Origin: Thraustochytrium sp. TN22
Taxonomy: Eukaryota > Sar > Bigyra > Thraustochytrida > Thraustochytriidae
Direction: 5' to 3'
Assembly: GCA_013306675.1 (NCBI GenBank)
Contig: JABLUY010000358.1
Location: forward strand, 1-27,994
Length of the DNA stretch: 27,994 nt
The notes below the pieces were generated by a model that ran no database searches, was not told the origin of the DNA, and worked only from the letters and a program-made list of their open reading frames with translations. The number at the start of each line of letters is the position of its first letter. The first letter of the stretch is position 1. Shown piece after piece: positions 16,809 through 25,020 of this stretch. The position numbers and the translations under genes are program-made.

Positions 16809-18011
16809 TTACTGAAAGGCGGTCTTCCAGACCTGGGGGGCCTTCTCGGCGAGGGCCTTGGCGACGGCATCCTGGGCCGCGGCGTCGGCGCAAATGGCAA
16901 ACATGAGGCCACCGCGGCCGGTGCCGCTCATCTTGGCACCGAGGGCGCCGTTGGCCTTGGCGATGGTGACAAGGTCGTCGAGCTCCTGGCAACTGACGGA
17001 GAGCTTCTGCAGGACGGCGTGGTTGCGGTCGGCGAGCTCGGCGAACTTCGCGACGAGGCCGTCGCCGCCCTCCTCGATGGCCTTCTCGGCCTCGTCGAAG
17101 ATAGCCATATACTCGGTCTCGAGCGCCTCGTACCAGGCCATGTCCTTCTCGCGCTTCTCGCGAACGTCGCCAACCACCTCCGTGGTGGACGAGGTGATGC
17201 CGGTGCTGGCGTACACGATGGGGATCTCGACGGGCAGCGTCTTGCTGTCGAAGAGCGGCTTGCCGTCGGTGCGCTGGAAGCGAAGGACGCCGCCGAAGGT
17301 AGAGGCCGTGTTGTCGATGCCTGTGCCAGTTTTGCGTCAGTTCGACGGTCAGTGCGGTCTGTACTCTCGCGCGCACGCGCATAGCGCAAGAGGACGCAAG
17401 GCTTGCACGTGAAGAGCAACGTACCGGACGGGGTACCATGGTAGGCGCCCTCACCCTTGTAGGCGGCCTCGTTGATCTCGTCCTCGGTCACCTCCTTGCC
17501 GAGGGCCGCGGCCAGCGCGCGCGCGACGGAAACGCAGTTGGCTGTGCGGTCATGTTCCAGCGCGAGGCGGTCGTCAGTCAGTCCCCTGATCTCATGCCCA
17601 AGTGTGCCTGTGTCATCTCGCGTATCACCTACCGGCGCTGGCGCCAATGCCCGAGACGGGCGCCAGGTCGCCCTTGAGCGCGACCTTGACGCCACGCTTC
17701 TCGGCGTCGAGGCCAAAGTACTCGAGCACGAGCTTGGTGCTCTCGAGCATCTCCGCGGCCTTCTTGTCCTTGTAGCCAGCCACGGCGGGGCGCTCATCCT
17801 CCACGATGAGGCCGCGCGACCAGACGTTCTCAGGGCTCAGCTCCACCTCGGCGATGGTGCAGGCCTTGACGGCGCCCACCAGCGCGGGCTTCTTGTACAC
17901 CACGAAGTGCTCGCCGAAGAGGATCAGCTTGCCGTAGCCCTTGTGCACGGGCGCCTCGCCCTCCACCTTCTGCCGCTTCGCGCCGCTCTCCTCCGCGTGC
18001 ACGGGCGCCAT
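16809..18011 (-). CDS. MVK: Mevalonate kinase, three exons
   Basis: Phosphorylates mevalonate with ATP in the mevalonate route to isoprenoids and sterols. Exons on the minus strand are 18011-17633, 17541-17425 and 17320-16809, joining to 335 residues. GHMP motifs are intact: motif 1 GKLILFGEHFVVY with Lys28; motif 2 PVSGIGASAANCVSVARAL (about 119-136), restored only when exons 1 and 2 are joined; GAYHGTPSGIDNTA with catalytic Asp168, restored across the exon 2/3 junction; and motif 3 KMSGTGRGG at 295-303. Both introns interrupt a codon after its first base. The GKxILFGEHFVVY form resembles the shorter mevalonate kinases of protists and archaea more than the roughly 396-residue animal enzyme. 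No clear peroxisomal C-terminal signal is seen (ends AFQ), so cytosolic action is likely. Confidence 0.92.
17321..17424 (-). other. Mevalonate kinase intron 2 (104 bp)
   Basis: Minus strand: begins GTACGTTG, ends GGCACAG. Removal joins ...PSG and IDNTA, a diagnostic family motif. A CTGAC branch-site candidate lies near the 3' end. There is no strong polypyrimidine tract. Confidence 0.9.
17542..17632 (-). other. Mevalonate kinase intron 1 (91 bp)
   Basis: Minus strand: begins GTAGGTGATA, ends CCGCACAG. Removal restores GIGASAANCVSVARAL without a gap. GACTGACTGAC lies about 40 bases from the 3' end as a branch-site candidate. Confidence 0.9.
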
Positions 18012-18855
18012 CTTGGCCTCCTGCGTGTCGCTTTGCACGCGCACCCCGCGCTCGCTCCACACGCGCAGCAGCGGCCGGGGCGACGGAAGCCTGCCTGCCT
18101 GCCTGCCTGCCGCTGCCCACCTGCCCGCCCGCCTGCCTGCCTGCCTGCGCCGCGTTGCCGCTCTGCGCGCCCTCGCGCCGCCCGCGATGGCGTAGCCGCG
18201 CCCGCCCAAGATCGCCGACGCACGCGCCGATGGCGCCAACAGGCCCGTGCACGGGGCGCGACCCCTGCACGGGGCGCTGACGTAAGTGAGGTGCGGCGCG
18301 CCCCGACCGTGCAGTGCAGTGATGATGGAATCAAGTTGGATGACGAGCTCGTCGAGCTGCACTTGCAGATGGACTAGGCCTAGCTTAGGCCGAGGGCCTA
18401 GCAGGAAGTTGACTTGACCTTGTCGTGCCAGCCAGGCCGGGCTGTGCAGAGGCTGCGTCGCGGGCGCGTGCGGCGCGAGCGGCGCGGAGGGAGCGAGCGA
18501 TTCGCAGGCTGGCGAGCTGGTGCTGGCGGAGAGGCGGGCTCGGTGAGCTCTGTGAGCACGAGGGACGCCATCGCCGCCTGCCTTCGATGCTGCCAGGATT
18601 CAGCGACGCTGCGACGCCACGGGGAAAGGCTGCGCGCAGAGTGGTTTCGGAGGAGGCCGGGCGATGACGAGCGCTGGCGGCGGGGCTTCTCTTCCTACTC
18701 GTGCTCGATGAGTGCTCGAGGCTTCACGTGCGAACCGCTTTTGCTCTGTCTCTCTGCCAGTGCGTCTCTCTCTCGATCGTGCACGTGCCTTCTCCCGAGC
18801 TCTCCATCTCTTTTTTCTCTCACCGCACTGGACAGCTCTTCGCTTTTTCGTTTTT
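18012..18855. other. Mevalonate kinase upstream region and MFS-gene 3' flank
   Basis: A CCTG/GCCT microsatellite runs at about 18090-18150. A palindrome-like stretch of CTAGGCC units lies at about 18374-18402. The 13-mer ATCAAGTTGGATG at 18330-18342 recurs at 22898-22910. T-rich tracts at about 18809-18857 lie just past the stop of the MFS gene and would be A-rich in its transcript. Open frames on both strands show no family features. Confidence 0.5.
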
Positions 18856-20304
18856 TTAGACGTCAGGCACGTAGATGAGGAGAAGCAGGCTGAGCGCAGC
18901 AGTGGCGAGGATGCCGAGGTAGGCCTGCAAGAAGGAGAAGAAGCCAAAGGCGTGGACGACCATGGGCAGCGCGATGGCGAGGAGGCCCCAGACGAAAAGG
19001 AGGGCGGCGCCGACGACGCCAGCGTCCAGGGGGTCGGCGGTCGAGGCGCTGACCTCGTAAAAGAGCGAAAAAGCGAGGCCGTAGGCGATGTTGATGCCAA
19101 AGGCGGCGATCTGGGCGTGGTAGGCCAGCATCTTGGGCCCAGCCGTGGGCACGAGCGCGGAGTCCGTGGGGAGGAGCGAGCCGTCGTCCTGCGGCACATA
19201 GCCCTGCGCGCGCAACAAGTGCGCGAAGATGGCAAGACCAATGGCCTGAAAGGCGATGGTTGCCTCGAGGTCAAGCTTGCGCCACTCGCGGCGGTTGGCG
19301 ACGGCCGAGAGCAAAACGCCGAGCACGGCGCCGCCCTGGATGCGCAAGCCGTCGCGGCGCGCAAGGTGGTCACCAAAGGCGGGCTGCAGTTCGTTCAGAA
19401 AGGTCATGCCGCCGGCCGCGACGGCGCCACAGACCAGCACAGACAGCATGGTGCTGCGCGTGGTGAAGACGCGCCCAAAGGCGGCCCAGGCGGTGCGCTC
19501 CACCTTGGGCCCGCGCAGGTGGATGGTGAGCGAGCGAGCGCCGTAGTGCCTCTGCGCGGCCCGAGGCGAGGGCGCTCGTGGCGAGGCGGCGCGCGAGATG
19601 GACTCGACCGGGCAGCGCGGCAGCCAACGCGCGCAAGCCACGGCGCCCAGAAGTGAAGTGCCGAACGCGGTGAGCAGGAGCTTGCTCAGGTGCACCTCGA
19701 GCTCGCTGGCCAGCAGAATGGGCGCGCTCACGCCCATGGCGAAGACAGCTGCGCCCAGCGCCGTGATGCGCACCCACTCCTCGGGCGCGAACCAGGTGCG
19801 CGAGAGCAATGCGGGTGACGCGAGGCAGAGCGCCATGGCTACACCGTTCGTGAGCGCGCCGGCCGTCACCACCACCGTGGCGCCGAGGTCACGGCGCACG
19901 GGCTCGCCCGCGAGCGTGGGCGCGGCCTGCAGCAGTGCGCCCACTAGCGTGAGCGCGCTGCCGAAGACCACAGCTTGGAAGAGGCCCTGCGGCTTGGCCA
20001 GCAGCACTGCGGCCGCCGGGCACGTTGCTGCGGCGGCTGCCACGCCGTAGACCGGCAGCGCGTCGGCATCGAACCCCGGCTCGTAGTACTCCTTGACGGC
20101 CTCCGGGCCCGCGCCCATCATGACAGCCCAGCCCATCCCGGTCGCGAAGCTAAAGGCTAAGAACGCTGCCAGCGCAGCGGCGCGCTTCCTGCGGTCCTCC
20201 TGGTCGTCCTCGGGCTGCCGCAGCACGCGCACGCGCCGCGCCTGCCGCGCAGGTACCAGGGGCATGGCCTCGGCCGCCTGCACGGACTGCGGCGTCGTCC
20301 ACAT
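18856..20304 (-). CDS. Major facilitator transporter, possibly SLC49/FLVCR-like
   Basis: A 482-residue protein with twelve hydrophobic segments, the first at about residues 45-70 after a charged cytosolic N-terminus (ARRVRVLRQPEDDQEDRRKR) and the last ending near the C-terminus. The helix 4-5 region (NGVAMALCLASPALLSRTWF, then APEEW..ITALG) and the helix 10-11 region (FSLFYEVSASTADPLDAGVV) resemble the P-x-LS-x-x-WF and E-x-x-x-x-P motifs of the SLC49 family, whose members carry heme, choline or related small molecules. That placement is tentative; general MFS membership is firmer. The central loop between helices 6 and 7 is basic and Ser/Pro-rich. The ATG at 20304 is chosen over the further-open frame, whose translation is uneven. 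Substrate unknown. Confidence 0.8.
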   Translation of the reverse strand: MWTTPQSVQAAEAMPLVPARQARRVRVLRQPEDDQEDRRKRAAALAAFLAFSFATGMGWAVMMGAGPEAVKEYYEPGFDADALPVYGVAAAAATCPAAAVLLAKPQGLFQAVVFGSALTLVGALLQAAPTLAGEPVRRDLGATVVVTAGALTNGVAMALCLASPALLSRTWFAPEEWVRITALGAAVFAMGVSAPILLASELEVHLSKLLLTAFGTSLLGAVACARWLPRCPVESISRAASPRAPSPRAAQRHYGARSLTIHLRGPKVERTAWAAFGRVFTTRSTMLSVLVCGAVAAGGMTFLNELQPAFGDHLARRDGLRIQGGAVLGVLLSAVANRREWRKLDLEATIAFQAIGLAIFAHLLRAQGYVPQDDGSLLPTDSALVPTAGPKMLAYHAQIAAFGINIAYGLAFSLFYEVSASTADPLDAGVVGAALLFVWGLLAIALPMVVHAFGFFSFLQAYLGILATAALSLLLLIYVPDV

Positions 20305-21135
20305 GGTTGCTCCTACTTCGCTTCCGTCTGCCCTGTACCCCGTCCTTTGAGCGGCGGCGCGCGCGCGCCCGTACGCGAGGAGCACCGCCGCCTCGACAAG
20401 AGCGTCCGCCGGGACCTGCCCGACACGCACGACTGCCGCCGAGCGAGCAAGGGCGACGACAGCGCCGCTAGCGGCCGCGCCGAGGCTCGTTCGCCCTGCC
20501 GCCGTCTGCCTGCGGCAACGATCGCCACCCGTCGCCGCGCCGAGGTCTCCGATCTGGCCCTCGGCGTTGACGCACTGGGACGCACCCGTTTCTGGCTCAA
20601 CGGGCTTCGCGTCCCATCAGGGCCACTTCTTGCTTCGCAGCGAACGCAGCAACCGCAGCGGCTGCTGCATTCTCCAGCAACTCACATCAGTCTGGCACGC
20701 CTGTCCAGAGGCTGACAGCAAGGCTTGAAGGCTTGCAGTGCGCGACGGGCGCGGGCGCCCGGTCTCGAGCTGAGGAGATGGCTCCCATTTTCCATGCCTT
20801 GGACGCTGCTGGTAGTGGCGCGCCGGTGTACAGGCCGTGGCGAACACTGTTCAGGGAGCGGATGCATGAGAGAGGAAATGAGAGAGAGAGAGGGACGAGG
20901 GAAGAGAGAGAGAGAGAGAAAGAATGCCGCCACGCGGGGCAAGGCTCAGAGTGCAGTGTTTTTAAAATATATTTGGTTGTCAAGAAGTGAACTATGCTCA
21001 GCGAAGCCCGGCCACCCTGGCGACCGTCGAGCGCGTCACCACGCCCGCCTCGGCCAGCCCAAAGTCAAGGACATTTCACGTCTAAGTTAGCTGCTCGCGC
21101 ACGAGCTTCATGGTCCGCAAAGGTCCCGGTCCCAG
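20305..21135. other. MFS-gene upstream region with GA microsatellite
   Basis: A purine run of GA/GAGA units occupies about 20867-20922. An AT-rich patch (TTTTTAAAATATATTTGG) at about 20959-20976 stands out from the GC-rich background. The MFS promoter should lie in the left part and the aquaporin 3' flank in the right. No gene was recognised. Confidence 0.55.
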
Positions 21136-22158
21136 TCAGAGACCTCGCATGAGGACGAAATCGTAAAAGGCGGCGCCAAGCGGCGCGCCGAGGAGCGGGC
21201 CGAGAATGTAGGTCCAGAAGCCGCCCTGCGGGCCCGGGATGGCAACGGGGCCCCAGCCCGCAAAGAAGGCAACGAGGCGCGGGCCGAAGTCGCGCGCCGG
21301 GTTGAAGCCGGCCTGGTTGAGCGGCGCGTAGAGCGAGATGAGCACGGTGACGGTGAAGCCGATGCCAAAGGCCTTTGCGCCACCGCCGATGCGCATCTGG
21401 TTCCGCGCGTCAGTGAGGCCGAGGATCATAAACATGAGGATGGCGGTGCCAAAGGCTTCGATGCCGAGCGAGCCAAGCGGTGTCACGAGCGAGGCGTTCC
21501 ACTCGAGGCCGGCATTGGCAACCATGTCCGGGTTTGGAAAGTACTCGCCGAAGACCATGGCGGAGCGCTCGCTGCCAGGCTCGCCGCGCACCAGGCCGAG
21601 ACGCGCCTCAAAGGCCAATATGGCCGTGCCGAAGATGAGGTAGTTGAGCGCCGCGCAGACAATGGCCCCGGCGAACTGGGCGAGCCAGTAGGGCAACAGC
21701 TTGCGAAACGGAAAGGTCTCCGGGCGCAGCAGCGCCAGCGCCAGCGAGACGGCCGGGTTCAGGTGGGCGCCCGACAGCGAGGCCGTCGTGAGAATGGCGA
21801 GCCCGATCCCAATGCCCCAGACGACAGCCACTTGGAAGAGGCCCACCTGCGCGCCGGTAAGCACGGCGGTATTCACCACGCCGACGCCGAAGAGGACGAT
21901 GAACCCGGTGCCCACGGCCTCTGCCACGAGCTCCTGCACGATGGTCGGCACGCGCATCTCCTCTGCGGACTCGCTGGGCGTCCCGCGCAGCCGCCGCACG
22001 AGCGCCTCATAGTTCGCCTGGAAGCCGTCCTCCTCGCCCGCTTCCGGCGCGCTGCTCTGCGCCTCCACGTCACCCCCCATGTCGCGCTGCACCACCTTTT
22101 CTTCCTCGCCGTCCTCGCCGTCGCGCACGCGCGAGACCAGCTGCGGCGCCGCGTCCAT
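21136..22158 (-). CDS. Aquaglyceroporin (MIP family channel)
   Basis: A 340-residue channel for water and small polyols such as glycerol. Both NPA half-helix motifs are intact: SGAHLNPAVS in the first half and QAGFNPARDFGPR in the second. Asp after NPAR is the mark of the glycerol-conducting branch; orthodox aquaporins lack it. Six membrane helices fit the hydrophobic pattern, starting at about residue 75 (IVQELVAEAVGTGFIVLFGV). The first 70 residues are acidic and probably cytosolic. A longer-than-usual loop C (LVRGEPGSERS...NPDMVANAG) contains an NAS sequon. The ATG at 22158 is the first that gives a plausible N-terminus. It is divergent from the flavoprotein gene. A role in osmotic or glycerol balance is inferred from the family. 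Confidence 0.93.
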   Translation of the reverse strand: MDAAPQLVSRVRDGEDGEEEKVVQRDMGGDVEAQSSAPEAGEEDGFQANYEALVRRLRGTPSESAEEMRVPTIVQELVAEAVGTGFIVLFGVGVVNTAVLTGAQVGLFQVAVVWGIGIGLAILTTASLSGAHLNPAVSLALALLRPETFPFRKLLPYWLAQFAGAIVCAALNYLIFGTAILAFEARLGLVRGEPGSERSAMVFGEYFPNPDMVANAGLEWNASLVTPLGSLGIEAFGTAILMFMILGLTDARNQMRIGGGAKAFGIGFTVTVLISLYAPLNQAGFNPARDFGPRLVAFFAGWGPVAIPGPQGGFWTYILGPLLGAPLGAAFYDFVLMRGL

Positions 22159-22552
22159 ATGCCAGCCGCCGCGCAGCTCGTCCGCGCGAGCAGGTCTGCC
22201 GCCCTGCGCCGGCCTGCCTGCCTGCCGCGGCCACCTGCCGCCAGCACCGCACGCGCCGACGGCCGACGCCCACTGCACGAGCCGCCTGGCCGCGCCTGGC
22301 GGAGAATTCCGCCGTGCCGAGCAGTGCGCGCCCGCCAACGGCAGCGGCGCGGCGCTGCTCCGATTCCTGCTCTGATTCTGCTTTGCGCTCTGCTCTCCGG
22401 GTCCCGCCTTGGGGAAAACCTCAAGCCGGCCGACCAAACCAAACCAAAGCCTGCGCAGGCGCCGGCGCGCGCGGCGCAGAGCTCGGGCCGGGAGGCCGGC
22501 CACCGCGGCTGCGCGGGCCGACGCCGGCCGCGGCGGCAGCCGCGCGGCGGCA

Positions 22553-22612
22553 GCGGCCTCGGGGCTCTCCAAAGTCCCGGCCGCGGCCTCGGGGCTCTCC
22601 AAAGTCCCGGCG
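22553..22612. repeat. Two perfect tandem copies of a 30-bp unit
   Basis: The unit GCGGCCTCGGGGCTCTCCAA plus AGTCCCGGCC occurs at 22553-22582 and 22583-22612, with at most a last-base difference. Confidence 0.9.
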
Positions 22613-23107
22613 GCGACGGCGAAGTACCCGCCCGTGGGGTGGCGGCCGCGGCGCGCGCGGGGCGGCGGCGCGCGGCCGCGAGCGGGTGGACGCGACGCGG
22701 CCCGGCGTCGCCAGCCGCCGCGCGGCTGCCGCGTGCGCCGGGTGCTGGCCATGCAAGCGCGCGTGCACCCGCAAGATGTGAGCTCTGGTGCAGATGCGGC
22801 TGCTGTTGCGCTGCTGCGCTGCACGTGCTGCGCGCTGCGGCACGTGCACGGCCAGGGTGCCGAGTAGCGCGGGCGGGTGCGGGGCGCGGCGCCTTGGATC
22901 AAGTTGGATGGCTTGGAGGGTCTTGGAGGCTCGGGCCGGGGCGCCGGGGCGAAGCGCAGCGCAGCGGTGGGCAGCGTGCTAGCGTGGCGTAGCGGCTAGA
23001 TAGCGAAGCGTAGGCACGGCTCGAGTTTTTCGGGGGCGGACGCGGCGCGAGGCGAGGCGTCCGAGTGCTGCGCGCTGTTTGTTATTTGGGGGCCGAGCCG
23101 AGCTGAC

Positions 23108-23146
23108 GCGCTGCGCTGCGCTGCGCTGCGCTGTGCTGTGCTGTGC
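23108..23146. repeat. GCTGC/GCTGT pentanucleotide microsatellite
   Basis: About seven 5-bp units, GCTGC grading into GCTGT, lie about 140-175 bp upstream of the flavoprotein start codon. Confidence 0.85.
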
Positions 23147-23284
23147 GGCTTGCGCTGCGGCTGCGAGCGCGAATCTGGTTTGGCCGAGCGAGCGTGGCGC
23201 GCGTAGCGAGCGAGGAAGAGTGCGGGCGTGGAGGTCCGCCAGCAGAGCGCGAACGCGAACGCGCGCGAGGCGCGGCGGGGCGAG

Positions 23285-24784
23285 ATGCGGGTGGTGATTG
23301 TCGGCGGGAGCGATGCGGGCGTGATGGCGGCGCTGCGCATCAAGGAGCTGCAGCCGGAGACGGAGGTGGTGATGATGCAGCGGGACGCATACCCGAACTA
23401 CAGCATCTGCGGTGAGCCGTTCTTCTTGTCGGGCGAGATCGAGGACTCCGCGACGCTGGCACACCGCACGCGCAAGGACATCGAGGCCCTGGGCATCCAG
23501 CTTTTGCTCAACACGAACGCGACGGCGGTGGACACGGCGCGAAAGGCTGTGGCGATAGAGAATGAGGAGGGCGAGGTGGAGGAAATCTCGTATGACAAGC
23601 TCATCGTCGCCACGGGCGCCGTCTCGCGGCGTCTAGAGGTGGAGGGCATGGATCTGGAGGGCGTCTTTACACTGCGGTGGATCGGGGAGATGTTCGCCAT
23701 CAAGACGTTCATGGAGGAGCGCGAGCCGCGCAGCGCCGTTGTAGTGGGCGCTGGCTACATAGGCATGGAGATGGCCGACGCTTTCACACTTCAGGGCATG
23801 GAGGTGACCATCGTGGAGCACAACGAGCACGTCCTTCCGCGCACGATTGGTGTGGACATGGCCGCGCACGTGCACGCCAATATCGAGGGCCACGGCATCA
23901 AGCTGTGCATGCGCGCAGACGTGCGCGCCATCGAGCGCACCGCGGAGGGCCGACTGCGCGTGCTGGTGGCCGTCCCGGAAGGCGACGAGCTGAGGCAGCT
24001 GGAGGCAGACATTGTCATCGTGGCGATCGGCGCGCTGCCCAACGACGAGCTGCCGCGCGCTGCGGGCCTCAAGCTGCACCGCGGCGCCGTGGTTGTCAAC
24101 GAGCGCATGGAGACCTCCGTGCCGGACGTATACAGTGCAGGGGACGGCGTCATGACGTATAACCGCCAGCTGCAAAGGTACGTGTACCAGCCGCTCGGCA
24201 CGACGAGCCACAAGCAGGGGCGCGTCGCCGGGGCCAATGCCGTCGGCGTGCCCGTCGCGTTCAAGGGCTGCGTCGGCACGCAGGTGATCAAGCTCTTCGA
24301 CCAGGTCATCGCCCGGTCCGGGCTCAAGGAGGGCGCCGCGCGCGACGCTGGAATGAACCCGCGCACCGTCGCCTTCGCCACGGACGACCACAAGGCGTAC
24401 TATCCGGGGTCGCACAAGCTCTACATCGAGTTCACCGCAGACGTGGACTCGCGCAGGGTGATTGGTGCAGAGATCGTGGGCCACCTGGACGGCCAGGTCG
24501 CCAAGCGCATCGACGTTGTTGCGGCAGCCATTTACCACAGCATGACCGTCGACGAGTTTTCCGACCTGGACCTTGCTTACACGCCGCCACTCAGCGCGCC
24601 CTTTGACCCTGTGCAGATGGCTGCCCAGGCCTGGGCCAAAGATGACCTCGAGCGCCGTCGCGCTGCCGGCCAGGGTCTGCTGCCCAACCCACTCGGGGCC
24701 GTTCCGAGGACAGCCGCCGCCACTCCAGGGCGCCCTGGGACGCTGTCGCGCCTCCTTTGCCGAGTCTCCATCAAGCACGCCTGA
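23285..24784 (+). CDS. CoA-disulfide reductase/NADH oxidase-like flavoprotein
   Basis: A 499-residue pyridine nucleotide-disulfide oxidoreductase. The N-terminal FAD-binding motif VIVGGSDAGVMAA is at residues 4-16. Cys42 in NYSICGEPF takes the place of the single redox cysteine of CoA-disulfide reductase, NADH oxidase and NADH peroxidase relatives, which use one cysteine and not a CxxC pair. A second dinucleotide site for NAD(P)H is at about residues 155-170 (AVVVGAGYIGMEMADAF), and the C-terminal FAD motif DVYSAGD follows at about 280. A full dimerisation domain ends in YTPPLSAPFDPVQMA, typical of this group. A 45-residue Arg/Pro-rich tail follows. The ATG at 23285 matches the usual protein start. 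Likely role: NAD(P)H-dependent reduction of a low-molecular-weight disulfide, polysulfide or oxygen; the substrate is not determined. It resembles bacterial enzymes, so bacterial origin is possible. Confidence 0.88.
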   Translation: MRVVIVGGSDAGVMAALRIKELQPETEVVMMQRDAYPNYSICGEPFFLSGEIEDSATLAHRTRKDIEALGIQLLLNTNATAVDTARKAVAIENEEGEVEEISYDKLIVATGAVSRRLEVEGMDLEGVFTLRWIGEMFAIKTFMEEREPRSAVVVGAGYIGMEMADAFTLQGMEVTIVEHNEHVLPRTIGVDMAAHVHANIEGHGIKLCMRADVRAIERTAEGRLRVLVAVPEGDELRQLEADIVIVAIGALPNDELPRAAGLKLHRGAVVVNERMETSVPDVYSAGDGVMTYNRQLQRYVYQPLGTTSHKQGRVAGANAVGVPVAFKGCVGTQVIKLFDQVIARSGLKEGAARDAGMNPRTVAFATDDHKAYYPGSHKLYIEFTADVDSRRVIGAEIVGHLDGQVAKRIDVVAAAIYHSMTVDEFSDLDLAYTPPLSAPFDPVQMAAQAWAKDDLERRRAAGQGLLPNPLGAVPRTAAATPGRPGTLSRLLCRVSIKHA

Positions 24785-25020
24785 CGCGGCCTCGGTCGCG
24801 AGCAAAGTTGTACTCGTAACGTTAGAAGTGGTTGGTAGTCGCCGCGATGGCAGCGAGTTTTGATAAGTTATAGCTGGCTGTAAAGGGGACGTGCCTCGCG
24901 GCGCGCGAAGCGCAAGCTTCGCGCGGGGCAGGCAGACACTGCAGACACAGGCAGACAGGCAAGCAGGCAGGTCAGAGTTCTCTTTCAAGGCCCTGGGCGT
25001 TCGAAAGGCCCGACTTGGAG
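24785..25020. other. Convergent spacer with strong hairpin
   Basis: Lies between the stops of the flavoprotein and DENND6 genes. It has a 24-base hairpin (listed separately) followed by CAGG/CAGA-type short repeats at about 24929-24972. No coding signal was seen. Confidence 0.6.
24902..24925. other. Perfect 10-bp stem hairpin with GCAA loop
   Basis: CGCGCGAAGC, GCAA, GCTTCGCGCG. The stem is perfect, and on the plus strand the loop is a GNRA-type tetraloop. It lies 118 bp past the flavoprotein stop and 96 bp past the DENND6 stop, where 3' UTRs of both genes could overlap. Confidence 0.75.

Larger units (their letters stand above)
22159..23284. promoter_or_regulatory. Divergent region between aquaglyceroporin and flavoprotein genes
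   Basis: 1126 bp, very GC-rich, without recognised genes. It contains a perfect 30-bp tandem duplication (22553-22612), a GCTGC/GCTGT pentanucleotide array at about 23108-23146, and the 13-mer ATCAAGTTGGATG at 22898-22910. Promoters for both genes must lie here, but no core element can be named. Long open frames on the plus strand run antisense to the aquaporin and look like composition effects. Confidence 0.5.

Noticed and set aside
17472-18377. Plus-strand 301-codon frame
   Set aside because: Antisense to mevalonate kinase exons and introns, without domain features.
21763-22992. Plus-strand 409-codon open frame
   Set aside because: Antisense to the aquaglyceroporin and its GC-rich upstream region; composition-driven with no protein features.
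23633-24988. Minus-strand 451-codon open frame
   Set aside because: Exact antisense shadow of the flavoprotein gene; the plus-strand protein has clear FAD, NAD and dimerisation motifs.
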